From JAVJST01 sp040219295 (GTDB lineage: Bacteria > Pseudomonadota > Alphaproteobacteria > Rhodospirillales > Casp-alpha2), in NCBI GenBank assembly GCA_040219295.1, contig JAVJST010000006.1, forward strand, positions 1-39,358: 39,358 bases of DNA. Direction: 5' to 3'. How positions within the stretch are numbered: the stretch's first letter is position 1; each line of letters opens with the position of its first letter. The position numbers and the translations under genes are program-made. Below are positions 1-7,156 of the stretch, piece after piece. The notes beneath the pieces are model-generated. The model had not been told where the DNA came from. It made no database searches and saw nothing but the letters and a program-made list of their open reading frames with translations.

Positions 1-109
1 GGGGGCCTTGAGTGGTTCTGGAGGCTGTGGATCTGACCCTCAGAAGACAGTCTAACAGACTGTCTTGTAAAGGTTCACACCAAGCCGGCTTCAGGCCGGC
101 GAAGGGGCA
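1..109. repeat. Terminal direct repeat, left copy
   Basis: These 109 bases are identical to 39250-39358. Either the contig is circular (unit length 39,249 bp) or both ends lie in copies of a dispersed repeat. The copy begins inside the right arm of the large hairpin at 39226-39266, so the complete hairpin exists only at the right end of this window. No rep, par or mobilisation gene is present to support a plasmid. Confidence 0.95.
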
Positions 110-141
110 GGGACGGACGAAGTCCCGAGCAAAATACTGCC
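44..141 (+). other. Series of stable stem-loops, candidate structured RNA or element end
   Basis: Consecutive hairpins can be read directly: AAGACAGTCT (44-53) with AGACTGTCTT (57-66) and loop AAC; GCCGGC (84-89) with GCCGGC (95-100); GGGAC (110-114) with GTCCC (122-126), enclosed by a possible GGCAG/CTGCC pairing (106-110 with 137-141). With the 41-nt hairpin just before the circle junction this gives at least four stems in about 180 nt. I could not match it to tmRNA, RNase P RNA, 6S RNA, SRP RNA or a known riboswitch. The rest of 110-380 holds no convincing protein gene; the open frame across 12-374 has no recognisable family and no good ribosome site. Confidence 0.35.
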
Positions 142-380
142 TCCGCTACCATCAAATAGCCACCGTGTCGGGGCTTGATTTATGGTCAAGAGGCTTAATA
201 CGAGGGCAGCGTTCCGCGAAGGTGGGTGCAGCACGTCAGGCTGACGACGCTGATATCCCCTCAGGTCCGAGTACGAAATCAGGCCAACTTGACCAGGATT
301 CGCCACTGGATATGGGAGGCGAGAAGGTAGTGGTCATGCGTGGCGGTTCTCCCAATGTGAGAAGTCGATTCTGACGAGTT

Positions 381-1274
381 CTATGCAGTTCCGCGATTTC
401 GCGAGAGGAAGCCGAGCAACACAGGGAAGAACAACTCGGGCTCCTCGAAAAATGGCAAATGGCTCGAATTTGGAAACACATGAAGCTCTGCCTGCGGGAG
501 CTCACGCTTCATTCTGTACGCACATGCGGGGGTCAACTCGTCATGAAGACCGGTCGTGATCAACGCGGGAACCTTGATCTTGTGTAAATCAGGAATCCGA
601 TTCCAATCCTTTAAATTGCCGACATACAGGAATTCATTGGGACCTTGCATCGTGCCGTAGGGACCCATGTTCCAATCGTTGACCGAACGCAGCACGGGTG
701 CTGGCCATTCACTTAACCTGCAAACATGTCGGTAATTCAAAATGGTGATGGCAGCCTGGTATTCTGGATGATCCAGGGTTCCCTCCGCCTCGTGGCGATG
801 CATCATCGCCACCGTTTCCGGTCCCAATGCCTCGCGAAGGCGATTCAACTCGGTCGAGAGATGAGGGATATCGGCAACGGTGTTCTGAAGGATTATCGTC
901 TTCAGGTTGTCCGGGTATGTTAGCGCGTACTCGATTGACAGCCATCCCCCCCAGGACGAACCGAGCAAATGAACTTTGCCAAGTCCGAGAGATTTTCGGA
1001 CAGTTTCAACTTCTTCCACGTAACGTTCGATCGTCCATAGAGATTCGTCCTCGGGACGGTCGGAAGCACCACAACCGAGCTGATCGAACGCAACAACACG
1101 GTAACCCTCGAACTTTAGGCATGAATGCGAGTCGCGCAGATAATCGCACGGCAAACCCGGTCCGCCATTCAAGCAGAGAACGACCTCATCGCTTTCTCCA
1201 AAACTGTAGGTTTTGATCGTGTATCCGTCGACGCTGACGTCTTGGCACACATCGGGTTCCAGTTCCTGCCACAT
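381..1274 (-). CDS. Alpha/beta hydrolase, proline iminopeptidase-like (S33)
   Basis: A 297-residue cytoplasmic serine hydrolase of the S33 proline iminopeptidase type. The oxyanion-loop motif appears as NGGPG (residues 36-40; usually HGGPG), the nucleophile is Ser107 in GSSWGG, and a C-terminal Asp (in TTGLHDELTP) and His (in NSSHLPFFEEP) complete the triad. FDQLGCGASDRP is typical of the family, which removes N-terminal proline or other residues from short peptides or hydrolyses small amides. The start codon is ATG at 1274, directly after AACGGAG. It stands alone on the minus strand next to the contig junction and downstream of a decayed gene, so its link to the other genes is unclear. The exact substrate cannot be read from the sequence. 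Confidence 0.85.
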   Translation of the reverse strand: MWQELEPDVCQDVSVDGYTIKTYSFGESDEVVLCLNGGPGLPCDYLRDSHSCLKFEGYRVVAFDQLGCGASDRPEDESLWTIERYVEEVETVRKSLGLGKVHLLGSSWGGWLSIEYALTYPDNLKTIILQNTVADIPHLSTELNRLREALGPETVAMMHRHEAEGTLDHPEYQAAITILNYRHVCRLSEWPAPVLRSVNDWNMGPYGTMQGPNEFLYVGNLKDWNRIPDLHKIKVPALITTGLHDELTPACAYRMKRELPQAELHVFPNSSHLPFFEEPELFFPVLLGFLSRNRGTA

Positions 1275-1405
1275 CTCCGTTAGCCCCTGTGGGTTGTTGT
1301 TACGACGTGTTTGACCGGCCCTCTATAGCTAGTCCGTGGCGGATACTACGGCACGGGCTGTTATCGTTCAACATGTGCAACGATGTTGTGTCGGGTGACC
1401 GTTGG

Positions 1406-1709
1406 ACGGATGCGATCACCTGTCGGACGTTATCAGCGAGAAGAAGCGGACCATCGTCAGTACTACTTCGTCGCGTCGAGTGACCGTCTCGACGACGTAA
1501 TCGTTGATAATCGATGATTCATACACCCTGATATCGCCGTCGATCAGCACGGGTACTTTACTGTAGGGCGAGGCCTCCTTGAACCAGTCGGGCTTGTTCT
1601 AGAGATCGACTTCGAGGAGTTCGTAGTCGAGCCCCTTCTCGGCGAGAAGGATGAGCGTCCGCTGGGCGAACGGGCAGACCTCCGCACTCATGATCTTCAG
1701 CTTTTCCAT
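1406..1709 (-). pseudogene. Glutathione S-transferase, N-terminal remnant
   Basis: The minus strand from ATG at 1709 encodes a GST thioredoxin-fold domain: a start with MSAEVCPFAQRTLILLAEKG (from residue 7), then LDYELLEVDL. At residue 37 an in-frame TAG (complement of 1599-1601) interrupts it. The same frame then resumes with NKPDWFKEASPYSKVPVLI and DGDIRVYESSIINDYV, which is the expected cis-Pro and Glu-Ser glutathione-binding segment. After about residue 75 the homology dissolves and the frame ends at a TGA near 1406. The whole helical C-terminal domain is missing. This is a gene remnant carrying a nonsense mutation and a truncation, lying between the 3' ends of the flanking minus-strand genes. 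Confidence 0.85.
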
Positions 1710-1742
1710 TCCGGCTTCACATTGCTCAAGTGCGGGAACAGG

Positions 1743-2117
1743 TTAACCGATCGCGCACCGTCTCGTAATGCGCAGATCGAAGGCTTTCTGTGCGTCGTCG
1801 CCGGCGCGTCCGTCCATGACGATCACGTCGCGTTCGACATTCCGCTCCAACAGCGCGTCGAATTCAACGTCGCGATGCATGCTGGGGCCGAACGCCGTTG
1901 CGTCGGCGCCACCGTAGGCGATCGCGCGAAACGATCCACGAAGTCCGAAATTCTCGATGGTGTAGGTTCCGTCGTAGTAGGCTTGCCCGTCACCGCCAAA
2001 AACGCGCCCTTCCTGATAATAGTCGCCGAACACCCGTCTCAGGTGGAACACGATGACGCCGGCCGGGCGAAACTCGTCCGGCGTGACGATATCCATGCTC
2101 CACAACGCCTGAAGCAA
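1743..2117 (-). CDS. Hypothetical protein downstream of the DUF1116 gene
   Basis: An open frame of 124 codons from TTG at 2117 (AGGAGG four bases upstream), or 117 codons from the ATG at residue 8. It begins 48 bp after the DUF1116 stop and is probably cotranscribed with it. The product is soluble, acidic and aromatic-rich, with no signal peptide or membrane span. Recognisable stretches are FHLRRVFGDYYQEGRVFGGDG, FGLRGSFRAIAYGGADATAF (not assigned to any family) and ERDVIVMDGRAGDDAQKAF near the C-terminus. I do not recognise the family. The codon pattern looks protein-coding and the ribosome site is good, but it could also be the surviving part of a longer gene, because the next gene downstream is decayed. 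Confidence 0.5.
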   Translation of the reverse strand: MLQALWSMDIVTPDEFRPAGVIVFHLRRVFGDYYQEGRVFGGDGQAYYDGTYTIENFGLRGSFRAIAYGGADATAFGPSMHRDVEFDALLERNVERDVIVMDGRAGDDAQKAFDLRITRRCAIG

Positions 2118-2165
2118 CTCGCCTCCTCACAGGGCCCAGTCGTCCGTTCATCGGTCTATGGGCGC

Positions 2166-3425
2166 CTACGTCTTGCCGTATCTCTCCTCGTATGTTTCGG
2201 CGGCCGCCTTGAAGCATTCCATCGGCGCCCGAACGACGCCAGCGCCGATCTGACCGCCGTCTTTGCCTGCGATTCCGATGTCCATTACCGGCAGAATGCC
2301 GGTATCGAGTACCCGGAACACGTCGATGCCCGTCGGCGTGCCGCGGTATCCCAGAAACGGAATGTGATAATCCGGGTTTTCGCCCACCGTAATGTTGTAG
2401 AGCTGTTCGTTGCGTTCGACCATCGCCTGCGCAGAGCCGCCCTGGTATTGCTGCAGCGCGAAGGCGCAGGCCTGCGCAAAGCCACCCAGTCCGATTGTTT
2501 CGGTGATGATGCTCTCGCCGCCCATCCAGGCGATCTCGTCTTCTGTATGGCCGTCGAACAACTTGGCCTGAACGTCCGCGTGCGGACCGGTGAACCAAGT
2601 GTCGCCGAGGCCGCTGACCCGAATGGCAAATCCCCGGCAATTGAACGCCATTGCCGTTACCATGCTGGATCCCCCGATCCCGCGCGCCGCATCGGCTGTC
2701 GCCTTGGCTGCCGCCATGGACAGGCGGAGAAAGAAGTAGTGATCCTCGGTCAGCGCAGCGAGAGTCTTTTCGACGCCCTCGCGATTGGCCCCGACCTGAT
2801 CGAGCAGGGCGGGGAAGATCTCGCGCGTGAACAGCAGCGAGGCGGCCGTACTCCGGCTGTGCAGTTCGTCGCCCATGTGGAGCGCGCGCTTCATCAGGGG
2901 CTTCAGCGGTATGCCGCCCGCGTCCCGGACAGCCCTGCCGATGATCGGGGCGATGACGTCGTTGACGAACAACAGGCGATCCCGCACGCCGTCGTCGTAG
3001 ACGCCGTAGTTCAGGCGGCGCGGATTGGTGCCCTCGTACATGTTGCAAAAGGCAATGTTGCCGGCAGACCTGTTTTCGACGACGAACACCGGCATGGACG
3101 CGCTGTAGACGCCAGCAAGAGACCCGATGCAGCCATAGTCGTGACAGCCGTCGACCTTCAGCGCCCCGGAACCGAATTTGTCGTCGGCCTCCTCGCGACT
3201 GGACGCCATGCCCTCGAATAGTGCGGCGCCGATGACCGCATCGCGCTGGCCGCCCTCGTAATCGGCCCAAGGCATCGCAGGCCCCGATGTCAGGATGGTC
3301 TCCTGAGACATTCCCGGCACCACTTCAATGGCCGGACGGACATCGGTCAGAACCGGGTCCGCAGAGCACAGTTTTTCGAACGCCTGACGGTTTGCTTGCT
3401 CACGTGCATCCTTGCTCATCATCAA
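2166..3425 (-). CDS. DUF1116 family protein (AllG/YlbE-like)
   Basis: A 419-residue cytoplasmic protein of the DUF1116 family, which includes E. coli YlbE (AllG) and YahG. AllG is reported to act with AllF (FdrA family) and AllH (DUF2877) as an oxamate carbamoyltransferase in anaerobic allantoin breakdown. Family-typical features are visible: EGMASSREEAD, the cysteine-rich HDYGCIGSLAG, VENRSAGNIAFCN, the central MGGESIITETIGLGGFAQA, and YHIPFLGYRGTPTGID with DTGILPVMDIGIAGKDGGQIGAGVVR at the end. The start is the first of three ATGs, with GGGAG eight bases upstream. No FdrA, DUF2877 or carbamate kinase gene is nearby, so the activity here is uncertain. It is divergent from the TetR gene at 3649 and a TTAAT-N6-ATTAA palindrome lies just upstream, suggesting TetR control. 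Confidence 0.8.
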   Translation of the reverse strand: MMMSKDAREQANRQAFEKLCSADPVLTDVRPAIEVVPGMSQETILTSGPAMPWADYEGGQRDAVIGAALFEGMASSREEADDKFGSGALKVDGCHDYGCIGSLAGVYSASMPVFVVENRSAGNIAFCNMYEGTNPRRLNYGVYDDGVRDRLLFVNDVIAPIIGRAVRDAGGIPLKPLMKRALHMGDELHSRSTAASLLFTREIFPALLDQVGANREGVEKTLAALTEDHYFFLRLSMAAAKATADAARGIGGSSMVTAMAFNCRGFAIRVSGLGDTWFTGPHADVQAKLFDGHTEDEIAWMGGESIITETIGLGGFAQACAFALQQYQGGSAQAMVERNEQLYNITVGENPDYHIPFLGYRGTPTGIDVFRVLDTGILPVMDIGIAGKDGGQIGAGVVRAPMECFKAAAETYEERYGKT

Positions 3426-3442
3426 TTCGTCTCCCGTGAAAA

Positions 3443-3458
3443 TTAATGAAATGATTAA
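3443..3458. promoter_or_regulatory. Candidate TetR operator (left)
   Basis: TTAATGAAATGATTAA has the form TTAAT-N6-ATTAA, matching the palindrome at 4391-4406. It sits 18 bp upstream of the DUF1116 start and in the divergent gap before the TetR gene. A further half-like site, TTAATTAACC, lies at 3624-3633 just before the TetR start. The assignment is inferred from the repeated motif. Confidence 0.45.
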
Positions 3459-3648
3459 TTAATATTTGTTTATTTGCAAGTTTCCGAGGAACATGGCTCT
3501 TTACCGAACTCATCGCCCGTACAGATATCGAGAGTCGACAGCGCCCGGAACGGTCATCGAGGGAATGACATATGGTGCTTTAGTTTCTTTCTTGGATCGG
3601 TTCTCATCAGACCGTGGACAGCGTTAATTAACCGAGAGTAGTTCGCTA

Positions 3649-4299
3649 ATGGCAGCAGGCCCCAATAGCACGCGCAGTGCGCCCACCAGGCCCCGTGGCC
3701 GACCGGCAAAGAATGACAGGTCCACACCTTTCGGACGGCGTGATCAGATTGTCGCCGTCGCCCTTGACCTTTTCGCCGAACGCAATTTCGCCGCGGTGAC
3801 GATCAAGGATATTGCCAAGGCCGCGAACGTGAATGCGGCTCTGTTGTACTACTACTTTGAGAGCAAAGAGGATCTCTTTCAGGGTGCTATCGAGTTCGCC
3901 GTCGATCAGGCTTTCAGAAATTTCCGCTTGTTGCAGGCCCGTCACGACAATCCCGCGGACGTTATCGACGACTGGCTTATCAACCACGTCGAGCAATCCG
4001 CGCCCATCCACAAGTTCGTTAAGATCAGCCTCGACTACTCCGGTTCGAAATCGAAAATGCCGGTCGTCGACAGACTGATCCGCCAGTTCTATGACGAGGA
4101 ACTCCGGATCCTCTCAGGCTGCATTCGGCAAGGCATAGATGACGGCCTGTTCGCCAAAGTAGACCCCGACTCGCTTGCTGTTTTTATCTCCACGTATCTG
4201 GACGGCATCATGGTTCGATCGGTCATACAGAAGAAATATGATCTCTCCGACGCGATCGGACTGTTGCAGCGCGAAATCAGATCCAACCTTAAACTCTGA
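3649..4299 (+). CDS. TetR/AcrR-family transcriptional regulator
   Basis: A 216-residue one-component repressor. A basic N-terminal tail (PTRPRGRPAKN) leads into a TetR helix-turn-helix at about residues 28-75, ending in the diagnostic AALLYYYFESKEDLF. The C-terminal all-helical part is a ligand-binding and dimerisation domain whose ligand cannot be deduced. It is divergent from the DUF1116 gene and precedes the type III glutamine synthetase gene. Matching AT-rich palindromes flank it (3443-3458 and 4391-4406), so it probably represses itself, the DUF1116 gene and the glnT run. ATG at 3649 is used; the DNA-binding domain begins well after it. Confidence 0.88.
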   Translation: MAAGPNSTRSAPTRPRGRPAKNDRSTPFGRRDQIVAVALDLFAERNFAAVTIKDIAKAANVNAALLYYYFESKEDLFQGAIEFAVDQAFRNFRLLQARHDNPADVIDDWLINHVEQSAPIHKFVKISLDYSGSKSKMPVVDRLIRQFYDEELRILSGCIRQGIDDGLFAKVDPDSLAVFISTYLDGIMVRSVIQKKYDLSDAIGLLQREIRSNLKL

Positions 4300-4390
4300 T
4301 TTGATTCCCGGTCTTGAGATCGAATTTCATCGCGATCATGCTGCAATGCAGCAGGGGCAGTTCGGCCATTCTGGCCTTTCTGCGCATTAA

Positions 4391-4406
4391 TTAATTGACC
4401 AATTAA
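4391..4406. promoter_or_regulatory. Candidate TetR operator (right)
   Basis: TTAATTGACCAATTAA is a perfect palindrome with 7-bp arms and a 2-bp centre, embedded in an AT-rich island (4386-4411) within GC-rich DNA. It lies between the TetR gene and glnT, about 260 bp upstream of the glnT start. The interval 4300-4667 holds no convincing gene; I read it as a regulatory region and long 5' leader. Confidence 0.5.
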
Positions 4407-4667
4407 TTTTGTAAAGGCATGCTTCCCGAGTTCGACACTGGTATTTGGGCTTCCGTAGCGGCGATCAACATAACAAGCCACAAGCTTCGATTACTGGGTC
4501 GTTGGGTCCGACGCGCTTCCGATCGCGGTCGGACATGGGAGTTGACGGGGGGATGGTGTCCTTGTTGTCCAAAACTATCCTGTACCGAGTGGCCGGTAAG
4601 ATACGGCATCGCGGCAGCTTGTCCTCTCCAGATGACAACGAACACGACGTCTAGGAGGTAGCGCCGG

Positions 4668-6110
4668 ATGGCCAAGAAAGCTGCGATACGTTCGGGAACT
4701 GCCGGTTCTTCCGACGAAGCGAAGTTTGCCAAGATCAAAAAGGACTTGGTCACTAGGGGGGTAAAGTACTGCTTCTCGTCTTACGTGGACGCCCACGGTA
4801 TTCCCAAAGGCAAGACAGTACCTATCGATCATCTCGAACGCATGATGCGTGGGTCTGAGCTGTTTACCGGTGCCGCGCTTGACGGCCTCGGCCAGGGTCC
4901 ACACGACGACGAGCTGGCGATCCACCCGGATCCGATGGCGATCACGCAGCTTCCTTGGCGGCCCGAGGTCGCCTGGGCACCCGGCAACCTCAAGTACCAT
5001 AACGAGCCATGGCCGATGTGTTCGCGGAATGTCCTTATTCGCCAGATCAAACGCGCGGCGGAAATGGGACTTCAATTCAATCTGGGCATTGAGTGCGAAC
5101 TCTATGTCGTCGACAACAGCGACGGAATTGTCAAACCACACAATCCACGCGACATCATGCCGAAGGCCGCTTACGACTTTTTGCTTACTCTCGAGGCCTA
5201 CGAGTACCTCGACGAAGTAGTCAGCTATATGAACGATCTCGGTTGGGAAGTTCATTCCTTTGACCACGAGGACGCCAATGGCCAGTATGAGTTCGATTTC
5301 GCCTATTCCGATGTTCTAACGATGGCCGACCGGTTCGTGCTGTGGCGGTTGCTGACCAAGGAGATCGCTCGCCGTCACGGTTGGGAGGCGACGTTTATGC
5401 CCAAGCCCTACGTCAATCGGACGGGCAGCGGCGCACACTTCAATATGTCGTTGTCGTCGTTGAAGACGGGCAAAAACGTAAGCGGCAACAGCCGCGACGA
5501 ACGCGGCTGCGGCTTATCAAAACTTGCCTATCAATTCATCGGTGGAGTTAAGAAGCACGCTAAGGCCATCGTCGCAACCACTTGTCCCACCGTCAATTCT
5601 TACAAGCGCCTGATCAAGACCGGCTCCATGACCGGCTTCACATGGGCTCCTATCTTCATTTCTTATGGCGGCAACAATAGAACCCACATGCTTCGGGTGC
5701 CCATGTTGCGGCCTGAGGTCGAGGGTGGCGCCAAGCCGGGACACGGCGTCTATCTCTCCAGCGCGCGTTGGGAATGCAGGGCTGTGGATCCGGCGATGAA
5801 CCCATACCTCGCGTCCGCGATGATGCTTGCCGCTGGCCTCAATGGAATCGAGCAGGACATCGATCCTGGCGACCCCATGAACATCAATATGTATGAACTT
5901 AGCGACGCGGAATTGAAGAAGAAAAAGGTTCAGCAATTACCGCGAACCTTGCTTGAGGCCGTCGAGGAACTCGATGTCGACCCGCTGACCGAGCAAGTCA
6001 TGGGGGCGGACCTAAAGAAATCGTTCATTCAACTGAAGAGCAACGAGTGGTGGGAGTATCACAACCACGTTTCGGACTGGGAAATTGATCACTACCTGAC
6101 AAAGTACTGA
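4668..6110 (+). CDS. glnT: Type III glutamine synthetase-like ligase (GlnT/GmaS)
   Basis: A 480-residue ATP-dependent ligase that joins glutamate gamma-carboxyl to ammonia or a small amine. The beta-grasp domain is at the N-terminus (SSYVDAHGIPKGKTVPIDHL). The catalytic barrel follows, with metal-binding Glu residues in NLGIECELY, DANGQYEFDF (as in GlnT and gamma-glutamylmethylamide synthetases), the HFNMSL segment and NRTHMLRVP for ATP and glutamate binding. Length and motifs fit the GlnT/GmaS branch better than GlnA. AGGAGG at 4653-4658 is well placed for the ATG. It heads the run to 12548, with the metallophosphoesterase starting 12 bp after it. In this setting (guanidinase, amidase, DMFase products) it may capture ammonia or a methylated amine; the choice between these cannot be made from sequence. 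Confidence 0.85.
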   Translation: MAKKAAIRSGTAGSSDEAKFAKIKKDLVTRGVKYCFSSYVDAHGIPKGKTVPIDHLERMMRGSELFTGAALDGLGQGPHDDELAIHPDPMAITQLPWRPEVAWAPGNLKYHNEPWPMCSRNVLIRQIKRAAEMGLQFNLGIECELYVVDNSDGIVKPHNPRDIMPKAAYDFLLTLEAYEYLDEVVSYMNDLGWEVHSFDHEDANGQYEFDFAYSDVLTMADRFVLWRLLTKEIARRHGWEATFMPKPYVNRTGSGAHFNMSLSSLKTGKNVSGNSRDERGCGLSKLAYQFIGGVKKHAKAIVATTCPTVNSYKRLIKTGSMTGFTWAPIFISYGGNNRTHMLRVPMLRPEVEGGAKPGHGVYLSSARWECRAVDPAMNPYLASAMMLAAGLNGIEQDIDPGDPMNINMYELSDAELKKKKVQQLPRTLLEAVEELDVDPLTEQVMGADLKKSFIQLKSNEWWEYHNHVSDWEIDHYLTKY

Positions 6111-6122
6111 GGTCTGCTTCGA

Positions 6123-7100
6123 ATGTTCTGGAAGAAGAAAAAAAATGTCGGTGACAAGGTAACCATATTCTTCGCCACGGATCTTCATGGCTCCACTGTT
6201 TGTTTCAAGAAGTTCGTCAACGGGGCACAGTTCTATGGCGCAGACGTGTTGGTTATGGGGGGCGATCTGACAGGCAAGGCCGTTATTCCAATCACCGAAC
6301 AGGACGACGGTACGTTCATCGGCTTCCAGACCGGCTCGAACGTGACATTGGCTTCGCAGGACGAACTCGACGAGTTCGTGAATCGTGTGAACAACCAGGG
6401 CTTCTACCCGACAATCATGACCGAGGCCGAGTTCCAGGCGATCAAGAACGATCAAGTGGCCCAAGCAAAGCTGTTCAAGAAGCTCGTCGTCGAGCGAGTC
6501 CAGGAATGGGCAGACTATGCTGGCGAAAAACTCAAAGGTACGGACATTCCGTTTATCACATCTCCGGGGAACGACGATTTCTTTGAGATCGACGACGTCC
6601 TCAACGACGCGCCGCACGTCCAGTATCACGAAATGGAGATAACCGAAGTTCGCGGTTACGAGATGCTGCATTGTGGCGGCTCGACCAAGACGCCGTGGGA
6701 CACCGAGCGAGAGTTCACCGAAGAGGAATACCAGTCGCGGTTTGCCGAGCTTATCCCCCAAGTGCAGGACATGTCGCGCTGCATCTTCAATGTCCACGTC
6801 CCACCCTACGGAACGGTGCTGGATCGATGTCCGAAGCTTGATGAGAACCTTCAGGTCGTATTCGACATGGGCAATCCGGTTTCGATGCAGGCCGGTTGCC
6901 AGGCGTTGACTGACACCATTACGGAGCAACAACCGTTACTCGGAATCCACGGTCATATCCACGAGGGCCGCGGCAATATCAAGATCGGGAACACAACGTG
7001 CGTCAATCCCGGCAGTGTCTACCCTGAGGGTATCCTGCAAGGAGCATTAGTGACCCTCAGCGACGGCGCGGTGGAGAGCGTTCAACTTACCCAAGGGTAA
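6123..7100 (+). CDS. Calcineurin-like metallophosphoesterase
   Basis: A 325-residue dinuclear metal phosphoesterase. The metal-binding motifs appear in order: DLHG (Asp20, His22), GGD (Asp48), GNDD (149-152), His225 in NVHVPP and GHIH (277-280), followed by NPGSVY. The usual GN-H-D/E motif has Asp in place of the proton-donating His, as happens in some subfamilies with GNCD-type motifs. An insertion of roughly 90 residues (55-140) separates the second and third motifs. A basic N-terminus (FWKKKKN) may touch membrane or nucleic acid. It follows glnT by 12 bp and is surely cotranscribed. Substrate unknown; a regulatory nucleotide or a modified protein is possible. Confidence 0.85.
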   Translation: MFWKKKKNVGDKVTIFFATDLHGSTVCFKKFVNGAQFYGADVLVMGGDLTGKAVIPITEQDDGTFIGFQTGSNVTLASQDELDEFVNRVNNQGFYPTIMTEAEFQAIKNDQVAQAKLFKKLVVERVQEWADYAGEKLKGTDIPFITSPGNDDFFEIDDVLNDAPHVQYHEMEITEVRGYEMLHCGGSTKTPWDTEREFTEEEYQSRFAELIPQVQDMSRCIFNVHVPPYGTVLDRCPKLDENLQVVFDMGNPVSMQAGCQALTDTITEQQPLLGIHGHIHEGRGNIKIGNTTCVNPGSVYPEGILQGALVTLSDGAVESVQLTQG

Positions 7101-7156
7101 CCGAACACTCATTGGTGCCACCCTGCCGAAATTCGGAGTGAAAGGGGAACCAATCA

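Noticed and set aside
1599..1601. TAG in the GST frame read as pyrrolysine
   Set aside because: The gene also lacks its C-terminal domain, so simple decay explains it; no pyrrolysine genes are present.
1722..3221. Long plus-strand open frame (499 codons) opposite the DUF1116 gene
   Set aside because: It is antisense to a clear family protein, has no recognisable domain and arises from GC-rich codon bias.
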